Shown here piece after piece: positions 8,475 through 17,155 of a stretch of DNA of 64,000 nucleotides. Below the pieces are notes generated by a model, which worked only from the letters and a program-made list of their open reading frames with translations, made no database searches and had not been told where the DNA came from. Source of the stretch: Palsa-504 sp963742795 (GTDB lineage Bacteria > Actinomycetota > Actinomycetes > Streptosporangiales > Streptosporangiaceae); NCBI GenBank assembly GCA_963742795.1, contig CAVUNL010000013.1:434001-498000 (forward strand), written 5' to 3'. Every line of letters starts with the position of its first letter. Position 1 is the first letter of the stretch. The position numbers were made by a program, and so were the translations under genes.

Positions 8475-10240
8475 CGGTGCTGGTCCTGGTCGAGCTGGAT
8501 GGCGGGGTGCCGGCCGACGCTTCGCTGCGGGCCGTCAGCATGGCCCGGTCGATCAGCGACGTCAGCGCGGTCGTCTTCGCCGACACCGCACCCCAGGACA
8601 CCCTGGGCCGGTATGGCGTCACCGATGTGTACCTCATCGAGTCCAGCTCCCTGGACGCGTATGCCCCGCAGGCCTGGGCCCGGGTCCTGGGCGGGCTCGC
8701 GGAAGAGACCGGGGCGACCGCCGTGCTGGCCGCCGGAACCGACCGGGGCAACGAGGTGCTCGCGCACCTCGGCGCGATCACCGGGCTGCCGATGGCGGCC
8801 AACTGCACGATCGTGACCCCCGACGGCGGGCAGACGCACCGGCTCGTCCGGCACCGCTGGGCCGGGCTCCTGCTGGAAGAGGCGGTGATGGAGGCCCCGG
8901 TCGCACTGTTTACCGTGGCCACCGACGCCGTGGCCCCGGTGCCCGCGCAGGCGTCTTCGGCCATCCAGGTGCACCTGTACAAGCCCGAGCTGAGCGAGGA
9001 CGACCTGCGGGTCCGGGCGGTGGAGTCGCCGGCCGGCGCCGGCGGCGCGTCCCTGGCCACCGCGCGGGTCGTGATCGGCGGCGGCCGCGGGGTCGGCGGG
9101 CCGGACGGCTTCGCCCCGCTGGAGGAGCTGGCCGCGCTGCTCGGCGGGGTGGTCGGCGTGTCCCGCGTGGTCACCTCGGAGGGGTGGCGGCCGCACAAGC
9201 AGCAGGTCGGCCAGACCGGCACCAAGATCACCCCGGAGCTCTACCTGGCCTGCGGGATCAGCGGCGCCATCCAGCACATCGCGGGCTGCGCGGGGGCCAA
9301 GCACATCATCGCGATCAACACCGATCCGGGCGCCCCGATCCTGGCCCACGCCGACTACGCCGTCATCGGCGACCTGCACCAGGTGATCCCCGCCCTGGTC
9401 AGCGCCCTGCGCGGGGGGGACGCCAGGGGGGTCCGGGGGGATGGAGTCCCCCCGGGTGGGGAAAAGGGTCGTCCCCCCGGGTAATAGTGCGTGCGCGCTG
9501 ACCAGGGGAAGATCTTCGGCTGCCGCCCCCTCGGACGGCGGCGGCGGGGCGATGGCCAGGGACGGAGCACGCAACGGGGCCTCCGCCGGGCTGACCGGGA
9601 GCGTGCGTTCGGCCGGGGCCGGGACCGGGATGTGGACCCAGCCACGCCGCCGGAGTTTGGCAACTCGGACGTTCACCGACCGTACGAGCGGCCCGGCGTC
9701 GACGTAACCGTGCCGGACTATCGCGGAGTGGATCTCCTCCGAGACCACGAGCACGACCGGTGACACCGGCTCTTCTTTGAGGGCCTTCTTTACCGACGGT
9801 GAATTCAGGAGCCGGAACGCGACATCGATGTCTTCGCCGTAAAAACCCCATCCGTCGTCGTGAATCTCGCCGGCATGCAGGACCGCCCGCAGCCGGAGCC
9901 GCAGCGCCGGCTGAGCGACCGTCGCGTTGTGCTCGACGAGCACGGCGGCGAGCTTCGGGATCAGCTGGCCGAGCAGGAGCGTCTTCGGCACGTCGTCGTG
10001 CGGCCGGAACATGAGCAGTACGCCATCGCCGCGATCGGCCGGGTTCTCCAGGTGCTCGCGGCCGATCCCGGTGGCGCGCAGCGCCCGGTAGAGCAGGGCA
10101 TACATGATGCGACGGAACTCGCCTCGCTCCGGGTTGGTCCGCTGCGTCGATCCTTCGACGTCGACCGCGAGGATGGTGCGCGGCACCGGGTCGGTGACCG
10201 ACCGCCCCGTGGACGGCACCGTCTTGAGCCGAGTACTCAT
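8216..10240 (-). CDS. Nucleotidyl-cyclase-like protein; only 9485-10240 is credible coding
   Basis: From ATG 10240 the protein begins with a class III cyclase-like domain. Asp27 in AVDVEGST and Asp72 in RGDGVLLMF match the two metal-binding aspartates. The late motif reads GEDIDVAFRL, with Asp139 where active cyclases normally have Asn and with Arg143 kept. After about 250 residues a Pro/Ala linker begins and the frame enters the hairpin element and then the antisense of etfA without a stop until 8216. The last 1.2 kb is therefore almost certainly not meaningful protein: the true stop has been lost by indel or rearrangement. Cyclase-like domains occur beside STAND/TPR conflict genes in actinomycetes, which fits the fxsT remnant upstream. 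Confidence 0.5.
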   Translation of the reverse strand: MSTRLKTVPSTGRSVTDPVPRTILAVDVEGSTQRTNPERGEFRRIMYALLYRALRATGIGREHLENPADRGDGVLLMFRPHDDVPKTLLLGQLIPKLAAVLVEHNATVAQPALRLRLRAVLHAGEIHDDGWGFYGEDIDVAFRLLNSPSVKKALKEEPVSPVVLVVSEEIHSAIVRHGYVDAGPLVRSVNVRVAKLRRRGWVHIPVPAPAERTLPVSPAEAPLRAPSLAIAPPPPSEGAAAEDLPLVSAHALLPGGTTLFPTRGDSIPPDPPGVPPAQGADQGGDHLVQVADDGVVGVGQDRGARIGVDRDDVLGPRAARDVLDGAADPAGQVELRGDLGAGLADLLLVRPPPLRGDHAGHADHPAEQRGQLLQRGEAVRPADPAAAADHDPRGGQGRAAGAGRRLHRPDPQVVLAQLGLVQVHLDGRRRLRGHRGHGVGGHGKQCDRGLHHRLFQQEPGPAVPDEPVRLPAVGGHDRAVGRHRQPGDRAEVREHLVAPVGSGGQHGGRPGLFREPAQDPGPGLRGIRVQGAGLDEVHIGDAIPAQGVLGCGVGEDDRADVADRPGHADGPQRSVGRHPAIQLDQDQHRHERTPSSSRTRTSSGTASAPWPSTVAWCLLDAGTRSTSLRRPSAAQAGADRSTAARLARNRPGSDGYRGRLMPSLTVTTAGSGSE
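8471..9484 (+). CDS. etfA: Electron transfer flavoprotein alpha subunit
   Basis: The 337-residue protein has the N-terminal EtfA/B fold and the C-terminal FAD domain with GQTGTKITPELYLACGI, SGAIQHIAG and INTDPGAPI, all FAD contacts in the family. The conserved protein ends near ALVSALRGG (about 9418). The last 20 or so residues are a Gly/Pro/Arg tail encoded by a G-rich hairpin element, so the natural C-terminus may have been extended by that repeat. It converges with a minus-strand cyclase-like reading frame that runs antisense through this gene. Confidence 0.92.
   Translation: MTVLVLVELDGGVPADASLRAVSMARSISDVSAVVFADTAPQDTLGRYGVTDVYLIESSSLDAYAPQAWARVLGGLAEETGATAVLAAGTDRGNEVLAHLGAITGLPMAANCTIVTPDGGQTHRLVRHRWAGLLLEEAVMEAPVALFTVATDAVAPVPAQASSAIQVHLYKPELSEDDLRVRAVESPAGAGGASLATARVVIGGGRGVGGPDGFAPLEELAALLGGVVGVSRVVTSEGWRPHKQQVGQTGTKITPELYLACGISGAIQHIAGCAGAKHIIAINTDPGAPILAHADYAVIGDLHQVIPALVSALRGGDARGVRGDGVPPGGEKGRPPG
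9424..9482. repeat. G-rich hairpin element, copy 2
   Basis: The element contains a perfect 8-bp stem CCGGGGGG (9433-9440) / CCCCCCGG (9448-9455) with a 7-base loop, followed by a second CCCCCCGGG block. It sits at the junction of convergent genes and could act as a bidirectional terminator, although it is translated as the end of etfA. Copies 1 and 3 share its layout. Confidence 0.55.
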
Positions 10241-10275
10241 CCGCACTCCCTGCTGGGTCCGTGATTGAACCGGTA

Positions 10276-11904
10276 AAGGTATCTGCCCACGTGCCCGCCC
10301 GGCGGCCACATCATCATCACCTCGCGGCTGCAGAACTGGCCGGGCTACATCGAGGCTGACAGTATCGAGGTCTCGCCATTCACCGAAGAAGAGGCCATCA
10401 GCTTCCTGCGCGGCAGGGTGCCCGTCCTCGGCGGCGCCGGACGGCTGAGCGCGGAAGAGGACGAGCAGCGGAGCATCAAGGCCGGGCGGCTGGCCGCCGC
10501 GCTCGGTCATCTGCCGATCGCCATCGAGCACGCCGCGGCGTACCTTACCGAGACCAAGCAAAGCCCCGACGACTACCTCACGCAGTTCAACACGAACCCG
10601 CACCGGCTCCTCAGCGAACAGCTTCCGGATTTCCCGGCGTCCGTCTCAGCCACCTGGACGATGTCTACCGCGCTGCTGACCCCGGACGCCGAGCACCTGT
10701 TCAACCTCTGCGCCTTCTTCTCCCCCGAACCGATCGCGGGAGAGCTTTTCCTGCAGAACGCCCACGCCATCTGCGATCCGCCACTGCGCGAATTTCTCCG
10801 CTCTTCTCCCCGGTTCCGCGCTGCGGCCACTCAGCTGCACCGGTTGTCACTGGTCAAGGTGGACGGAGCCCGTGACCAGCTGCAGATGCACCGGGTGGTC
10901 CAGGCCGTCACCAGAGGTCAGCTCCGCCAGAACCGCCGCGCCATGTACCAGGCGTACCGGGCATCAGTCGACGCCCTGCTGGCCGCATCCAACCCCGGCA
11001 ATCCGGACCGGGGTAGCAACGATGTGGCATATGACCTGTCGTTGCAGCATCTCGAGTCCGACCGCAACTTCCTCAACACATCAAATCCGGATCTGCGCGG
11101 TCTCATCATCGACCAGGTGAGACGGCTGCACCTGCGCGGCGGGCACGTCGAAGCGGTGCAGTTCGGCCAGGACGCGCTGAGAGTGTGGCGGGACCGGCTC
11201 GGCCGGGATGACCTGCAAGTACTGACCATGGCGGTCGAGGTGGCGATCGCGATGCGGCTCGACGGCCATGCTGCGGACGCCCGGCGGCTCACCCTGGAGG
11301 CGCTCCCCCTGCTCAGGAGCGCGACTACCTCGGCCCGGAGCACACCTATACCCTCAGGGCCGCCACCAACCTCATCAACGACCGCCGGGCGGTTGGTGAC
11401 CTGGTCCGCGCCGAGGAACTAGGCCGGGAGGTCCAGGACCGGTGTCGCGAAGCCGGCTTCCCGTTCGATTTCAGCTACGCGGCGCTGGCGGGACTGGCCT
11501 CCGTGCTGCGGGTCGCTGGGCACTCAGAAGAGGCCCGCAAGTCCGACCTGCAGGCCAGAGACGGGTTCATCGAAACCTACGGCGAACTGCATCCGTTCAC
11601 CCTAGCCGTGAACATCAACTACGCCGCCGACCTAGCCGCATGCGGCGAGCTGGCGGCCGCGATCCGGGTGGGCCAGGAAACGCTGACCAATTGCCAGAGC
11701 ACGCTGGGAGCGGACCATCCGGACACGCTGATGGCGGCCGCCAACCTGGCCATCGACGAGGCCGCCTCGGGGAATCACGCAAAGGCCGACCGGCTGCGCG
11801 CCGACGCGCTGCGCAGGTACTCAGAAACGCTGACCGCGGAACATGCCGAGGCCAGGACGGCCGTGCAGGGTATCCGCCTTACCGCCGAGATCGAACCGTA
11901 CTGA
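10276..11904 (+). pseudogene. FxsT-like STAND/TPR protein, 5' truncated and frameshifted
   Basis: The remnant starts after an in-frame stop with PPGGHIIITSR, a segment like the late part of an NB-ARC ATPase. It continues through the winged-helix region and TPR-type repeats and ends with LGADHPDTLMAAANLA, a TPR_12 signature. The P-loop half is absent, so the gene is truncated whatever the sequence quality. A single frameshift near 11305-11325 separates the first part (frame to 11422) from a clean continuation ERDYLGPEHTYTLRAATNL in another frame. The gene converges with fxsB, overlapping its 3' end by 26 bases. FxsT-type proteins accompany FxSxx-COOH RiPP loci. Confidence 0.7.
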
Positions 11905-13084
11905 GCTCGGTCACATCCCGGATCACCCGGTCGCTGACGTAGGAAATGAGCCGCGTCAGGTCGGCGCAATAGACCGAGGGGTTGCGGAATCCTTCGCCGC
12001 TGCGGTATCGGTGAGGATAAAGGCCTCCGCCGCAGATCCGCACGACCGGACAGGTCTGGCACTGCGGGGCCAGGGCATCGGCGCCGATCTGCCTGGCGAC
12101 GGTCGTGGGGTGGTTGAGTGCGGCGTCGAATGAATCGGTGAAGACGTGCAGCCCGGTGTCGGCCGCGCCGGAATAGGCCGAGCTCAGCGAGTCGAGCTGC
12201 CTTATGGAACCGTCCGTATCGACCACGATGAGGGTGCTTGGTTCCAGGCCCAGGCCTTCCACTGCACCCGGCCGGCCAAGGACTAGCTGAATCAATTCAG
12301 AGAAAAGGCGGATGCGGGTCTCTTGCTCGGGTGCGGAGTACCATCGCTCGAAGACCGTGATCAGCCAGTCCGCGTAACCAGAGCCAGGCGGCGGGCAACT
12401 CCAGTTCGCGTGCGGCAGCAGGAGATCCACTGCCGGAGGGGCGAACTTGAGCAGCGTCTCGTAGGTGGCGATCGGATCGTTGTCCACGTCAACCGTGCAC
12501 AAGATCCCGCCGTAAATGTCACGGAATTCGGCCGAGCCGAGGAGGTCCAGACCGTCGGCGACGTCAGCGAAACTATTGCGGCCATTCGCGTACCGGCGAT
12601 GACGCCCGGTAGCTTCCGCGTCGCCGTCCAGGCTCACGCCGACGCGAATGCCGAGATCCCTGAGGGTTTCCAGCATGCTTGGACTCAGCAGGATCCCGTT
12701 GGTCTGGACGCACATGTTCACGTCCGCTGGCACCTGAGACCGCAGCGACCCGGTGAGCGTGGTCAGCCACTGCGCGCCGGCCAGCAGTGGCTCGCCGCCG
12801 TGCAGGATGATGTCGACGCTGGGAAGATCGTGCTCCCCGGCGTGCTCGGCGATGCGTTCGACGATCCTGTCGGCCACCGCCGGCGTCATGCGCTTGGGCA
12901 GGTTGCGCCAGGCCTGATCGGCCATCTCGTAGACATAGCAGTAGGCGCAGGCCAGATTGCACCGGCTATGGACCTTGAGGATGAACTGCTGGAACGGGAC
13001 CGGCTGGTGACCGGCGCCCCGCGTGCTCGCCACGTCCAGATCGCGCAGCGGCCACGGGGCAGGACTCTCGGTCACACGAACCAC
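11879..13084 (-). CDS. fxsB: FxsB-type radical SAM/SPASM cyclophane peptide maturase
   Basis: The 401-residue protein carries the radical SAM cluster motif CNLACAYC (Cys42, Cys46, Cys49), HGGEPLL for SAM binding, and a SPASM-type C-terminus CQTCPVVRICGGG for auxiliary Fe-S clusters. FxsB enzymes install C-C crosslinks from the Phe of the precursor tail. The frame is intact. GTG 13084 overlaps the HExxH stop by 13 bases; GTG 13075 (MTESPAPWPL) is an alternative. It lies downstream of the HExxH gene and the precursor on the same strand, as a probable operon. Its preservation next to two broken partners suggests recent decay of the locus or a reduced system. Confidence 0.85.
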   Translation of the reverse strand: MVRVTESPAPWPLRDLDVASTRGAGHQPVPFQQFILKVHSRCNLACAYCYVYEMADQAWRNLPKRMTPAVADRIVERIAEHAGEHDLPSVDIILHGGEPLLAGAQWLTTLTGSLRSQVPADVNMCVQTNGILLSPSMLETLRDLGIRVGVSLDGDAEATGRHRRYANGRNSFADVADGLDLLGSAEFRDIYGGILCTVDVDNDPIATYETLLKFAPPAVDLLLPHANWSCPPPGSGYADWLITVFERWYSAPEQETRIRLFSELIQLVLGRPGAVEGLGLEPSTLIVVDTDGSIRQLDSLSSAYSGAADTGLHVFTDSFDAALNHPTTVARQIGADALAPQCQTCPVVRICGGGLYPHRYRSGEGFRNPSVYCADLTRLISYVSDRVIRDVTELSTVRSRR

Positions 13085-14104
13085 CTCGCTAGGTCCAGCG
13101 GGTCCATCCGGCCGCCCAGGCAGCCATGGACCTCCAAGACAAGCGGCAGGCGGGTATCCAGCACGGCCTGAAGCGGCGATGGGGGGAGCCGATGCAGCGC
13201 CAGCGCCAAGCCTATCCAGGCGTCCGGGCGCGACTCGGCGCAGGCGATGATCTGCTCCCGGTAAGCCTGAACCGCCGCGCTCACGTTCTGGTTGACCAGA
13301 AGATGATCCGCCTCGCTGAGGGCGAGCGTCCCGTCAGCGCACAGCTCACGATAGCGAGCCGGGGCCAGGTAGCGCAGGTTCAGCAGCCGGCTCCTGACGG
13401 TGGAGTCCACCTTCCGGGCGTCCTCCTCGATCCAGGTCCTCGGCTCGGCCTGATCCCGGGCCGCAGCACCCTGGCGGTAGGCCGCCGCCAGCCTCGCCAC
13501 GTCCGCCGGATCGATCGCCAGGTGCCGTACCTGCCAGGTCAGCCGGTGGTCTAGGGCGACCTCCCGGGCGATGTCCTCCGCGTCGCCGGGGACCGGATCG
13601 GTTTCCAGGTCCCGCCCCTGGGCGCGCAGCATCCCGACGAAGCTGACGCCAGCCGGGGTCAGGCAGCCCGTCCGCATCAGGGTCTCGGCGGTCGGGTCGA
13701 TCGTGGCCCGCCAGCGGGCGAAGAGGACCTGAGCGCGCAGGATGTCATCCGGGTCGGTCTCGGCATGCCGCTGCTCATGCCAGAACCGCGCGATCCCCAG
13801 GAGAGCGTAGACCCCCTGGAGAAGGCCGCCTGGCGGTCGGGGATCCTGCCGCCACGCGGCGTAGACCTTCTCTCCACCCGGCCTGGTCAGGGGCACCAGG
13901 TCGATCAGAGCGCCGAGCTTGACGTGCTGAAACTCGTGAACAAGGGTCTCGGCCATGGTGACCGGGTCGGGCGGCCATGAGGTCGCAAAGGCGCCGAAGG
14001 CAGCGGGCGTGGTCACGCTGACCATGTCGGTGTCGGACCGTGGGATCAGCGCCCTCGGCCAGTGCACGAAACGTGGCCTCCGGCAGTAGATGAGTCGTGA
14101 GCAA
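13072..14104 (-). pseudogene. HExxH (aKG-HExxH-type peptide hydroxylase-like) protein with internal deletion
   Basis: From 14104 a short frame reads MLTTHLLPEATFRALAEG, the usual opening of this family. It is followed in a different frame by the C-terminal part (from about 14067) with TMAETLVHEFQHVKLGAL; the metal motif HEFQH is encoded at 13924-13938. Full-length relatives have roughly 200 or more residues between these segments, so a deletion near 14045-14065 removed them and broke the frame. Translation could restart at GTG 14067, giving a 331-residue C-terminal fragment. Such proteins accompany FxsB and are described as putative peptide beta-hydroxylases; activity of this fragment is doubtful. 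Confidence 0.7.
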
Positions 14105-14139
14105 GTCGACCCGACCTGTCAGTAAGGGTCCGGCCGAAT

Positions 14140-14310
14140 CTAGATCCTGGCCTGGAACGAGCTCAACGGAATCCCATTTTCCCTGAGCCGTTCCCGGTAG
14201 AGAGCAATTGAATGGGCAAGGGCAGACGAACCCAATTCTGTGAGGCGGTTGACCGGTATGTTGCGCAGATCGGGAATTTGGGTCTGCTGGTTGTGTTGCT
14301 GCGAGGTCAT
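14140..14310 (-). CDS. fxsA: FxSxx-COOH-type RiPP precursor with variant FQARI tail
   Basis: The 56-residue peptide has the leader layout of FxsA precursors (IPDLRNIPVNRLTELG, then a helical stretch) and ends SSFQARI. The Phe is at position -5 as in FxSxx-COOH peptides, but the -3 Ser is Ala, giving FxAxx. The start is ATG 14310 because GGAGAG lies eight bases upstream; longer frames to 14430 are possible but unlike the family. It is followed on the same strand by the HExxH gene and fxsB. The change of the crosslinked position may alter or abolish the cyclophane; see findings. Confidence 0.72.
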   Translation of the reverse strand: MTSQQHNQQTQIPDLRNIPVNRLTELGSSALAHSIALYRERLRENGIPLSSFQARI

Positions 14311-15001
14311 CGCATCTCTCCGGCTGAGATTATGAATCTTTGGCATTTTGATGGTCATGGCTGCCGCTCGGTAAAGAGGTGTCCGGCAGCCCCTGACCCG
14401 CGTCAGATCTTCCCGCACAATGAGCGACATGTTGCAGCCAACACGCCGTTTGCTCGTTCGGCAAGGTCAGAACCTGTACAAGGATGGCGAACCCTGCGTG
14501 AGGACAACCGTGGACAACCCCGGACGTCCGCTGCCCGATCGTATGTGGTCCGGGTAATCACTCGTACCTCGCTAACCGTACGTGCGCATCAAGTTTCGCA
14601 GCAGCCTCTTGGCTGTGCGTCACGTTCTGCAAAGGGCGGCGACGCTCCGCGCTGCCAAAGATCGCGACGAAAGCAAACACCTCGGGCAGGGGTGCCGCGG
14701 ACAGGGATTTCTGGCCCAGCTCCGGGAAGAATTCCTGAAGTCCGAAATGATTTATACCTGCGCAACGTTTTCGTTGCCGTCCTCACCGTTTCCGGCTTCG
14801 GGCCTGGAACGGCTGGGCCGGTCGGCGGCGTCGCAGCGGGCCCGAGGGCACGGAGGAGCGGCGAGCCCCGCAAGCTGGGCCGGTCAAGGCCGTGCCGCCT
14901 GCCAGGGGTCCCGAGCCGCGGCCCGGGACCGCCTCGCCCACTGAGCTGGACTGGCCCGCGTGAACATCGCCAGGATGGGAAAGTGGTGATGACCGGAACG
15001 T
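14311..15001. other. Intergenic region with one weak candidate small ORF
   Basis: About 690 bases separate the RiPP precursor from glgX. The region must hold divergent promoters for both, but no convincing -35/-10 pair stands out. One plus-strand frame, ATG 14420 to TAA 14557, would encode 45 residues (MSDMLQPTRRLLVRQGQNLY, then KDGEPCVRTTVDNPGRPLPD and RMWSG). It has no clear ribosome site and mixed codon use, so it is only a candidate. Nothing else is supported here. Confidence 0.35.
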
Positions 15002-17155
15002 ATGGTGAGTGCGAGGAATGGGGAACTTTTGGCGGCGACTGCCGTATGGCCAGGCGACAGCTATCCGCTCGGGGCCACCTATGACGGGGCCGGGACCAAC
15101 TTCGGGCTGTTCTCCGAGGTAGCCCAGCGGGTCGAGCTGTGCCTGTTCGACGACGACGGGACCGAGAGCCGGGTCGAGCTGCGCGAGGTGGACGGGTTCG
15201 TCTGGCACGGCTACCTGCCCGGCGTCAGCCCCGGCCAGCGCTACGGGTACCGGGTGCACGGACCCTACAACCCGGCCGCCGGACAGCGCTGCAATCCCTC
15301 CAAGCTGCTGCTTGACCCGTACGCCAAGGCCATCGACGGCCACGTCACCTGGGGCCAGCCGGTGTTCTCCTACCCCTTCGGACATCCGGACCGGCGCAAC
15401 AACACCGACTCCGCGCCCTACGTCCCGCGTTCGGCGGTGATCAACCCGTACTTCGACTGGGGCCTGGACCGGCCGCCGCGGACCCCGTACCACGAGACCG
15501 TTATCTACGAGGCGCACGTCCGCGGGCTGACCAAACTGCACCCAGTCGTGCCCGAGGAGCAGCGCGGGACCTACCTGGGCCTGGCCCACCCGGCGATCAT
15601 CTCGCACCTGCACCGGCTGGGTGTCACCGCGATCGAGCTGATGCCGGTCCACCAGTACGTCACCGACAGTCACCTGAACGACCGCGGCCTGCACAACTAC
15701 TGGGGCTATAACACGATCGGCTTCTTCGCCCCGCACAACGGCTACGCCGCGAGCGGCCGGCGCGGCGAGCAGGTGCAGGAATTCAAGACGATGGTGCGCG
15801 CCCTGCACGAGGCCGGCATCGAGGTGATCCTCGACGTGGTGTATAACCACACCGCCGAGGGCAACGACCTGGGGCCGACGCTGTCCTTCCGCGGCATCGA
15901 CAACGCCGCCTACTACCGGCTCGTGGACGACGACAAGCGCTACTACATGGACACCACCGGTACCGGGAACAGCCTGCTCATGCGGCACCCGCACGTGCTG
16001 CAGATGATCATGGACTCGCTGCGCTACTGGGTGCTCGACATGCACGTGGACGGGTTCCGGTTCGACCTGGCCGCCGCCCTGGCCCGGCAGTTCCACGAGG
16101 TCGACCGGCTGTCCGCGTTCTTCGACCTGGTTCAGCAGGACCCGGTGGTCTCCCAGGTCAAGCTCATCGCCGAACCGTGGGATGTGGGTGACGGCGGTTA
16201 TCACGTGGGTAACTTCCCCCCGCTGTGGAGCGAATGGAACGGCAAGTACCGGGACACCATCCGGGACTTGTGGCGCGGCCAGCCCGCCACGCTGCCGGAG
16301 TTCGCCTCCCGGCTCACCGGGTCCAGCGACCTGTATAAGCAGGACAGCAGGCGTCCGGTGGCCTCGGTCAACTTCGTCACCGCACACGACGGCTTCACCC
16401 TGCAGGACCTGGTCTCCTACGACCGCAAGCACAACGAGGCCAACGGCGAGGACAACCGGGACGGCAGCGACGACAACCGGTCCTGGAACTGCGGCGTGGA
16501 AGGCCCCACCGACGACCCGGCCATCCTGGCCCTGCGCGCCCGGCAGAAGCGCAACTTCCTGACCACGCTGTTGCTATCCCAGGGCGTTCCCATGCTGCTC
16601 GCGGGCGACGAGATGGGGCGCACCCAGCAGGGCAACAACAACGCGTACTGCCAGGACAACGAGATCTCCTGGGTCGACTGGGCGGTCCGCGCCGAATCGG
16701 ACCAGGAATTGCTTGACTACGTGCGCAGGCTGACCATGCTGCGCGCCGAGCACGCCGTGTTCCGGCGGCGGCGGTTCTTCCGCGGCCAGGCCATCCGCGG
16801 CGGACGGCAGCGGCTGGGCGACATCGCCTGGTTCACGCTGGCCGGGGAAGAGATGACCGACCACGACTGGGACGCCGGCTTCGCCAAGTCCCTCACCGTG
16901 TTCCTCAACGGCCGGGCCATCAGCGAGCCGGACCGGCGCGGCGACCGGGTCGCCGACGACTCGTTCCTGCTGCTGTTCAACGCCAGCGAACAGGACCTGG
17001 TTTTCACCATCCCGCCGCGCCGCTACGGCCAGCGCTGGGCCAAAGCGCTGGACACGGCGATGCCCATGGCGGATTTTGAACATGACACTGCCGTCAAGCC
17101 AGGAGACGTGATCACGGTTATCAACTACTCCCTGCAGGTGCTGTCCCGTGGCTGA
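15002..17155 (+). CDS. glgX: Glycogen debranching enzyme (isoamylase type, GlgX/TreX)
   Basis: The 717-residue protein has an N-terminal CBM48-like domain (PLGATYDGAGTNFGLFSE) and a GH13 barrel. Catalytic landmarks are HVDGFRFDLA (nucleophile Asp), IAEPWD (acid/base Glu) and FVTAHDG (transition-state Asp). It cleaves alpha-1,6 branches of glycogen to release linear malto-oligosaccharides. It leads the operon glgX-treY-treZ and its stop overlaps the treY start by eight bases, so it acts as the TreX supplying chains to TreY and TreZ. ATG 15002 has a weak ribosome site; GTG 15005 is an alternative. Confidence 0.95.
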   Translation: MVSARNGELLAATAVWPGDSYPLGATYDGAGTNFGLFSEVAQRVELCLFDDDGTESRVELREVDGFVWHGYLPGVSPGQRYGYRVHGPYNPAAGQRCNPSKLLLDPYAKAIDGHVTWGQPVFSYPFGHPDRRNNTDSAPYVPRSAVINPYFDWGLDRPPRTPYHETVIYEAHVRGLTKLHPVVPEEQRGTYLGLAHPAIISHLHRLGVTAIELMPVHQYVTDSHLNDRGLHNYWGYNTIGFFAPHNGYAASGRRGEQVQEFKTMVRALHEAGIEVILDVVYNHTAEGNDLGPTLSFRGIDNAAYYRLVDDDKRYYMDTTGTGNSLLMRHPHVLQMIMDSLRYWVLDMHVDGFRFDLAAALARQFHEVDRLSAFFDLVQQDPVVSQVKLIAEPWDVGDGGYHVGNFPPLWSEWNGKYRDTIRDLWRGQPATLPEFASRLTGSSDLYKQDSRRPVASVNFVTAHDGFTLQDLVSYDRKHNEANGEDNRDGSDDNRSWNCGVEGPTDDPAILALRARQKRNFLTTLLLSQGVPMLLAGDEMGRTQQGNNNAYCQDNEISWVDWAVRAESDQELLDYVRRLTMLRAEHAVFRRRRFFRGQAIRGGRQRLGDIAWFTLAGEEMTDHDWDAGFAKSLTVFLNGRAISEPDRRGDRVADDSFLLLFNASEQDLVFTIPPRRYGQRWAKALDTAMPMADFEHDTAVKPGDVITVINYSLQVLSRG

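Noticed and set aside
14212..15084. Plus-strand frame of 290 codons over the RiPP precursor and glgX start
   Set aside because: Composition changes along its length, no motif, and it overlaps the better supported precursor and glgX.
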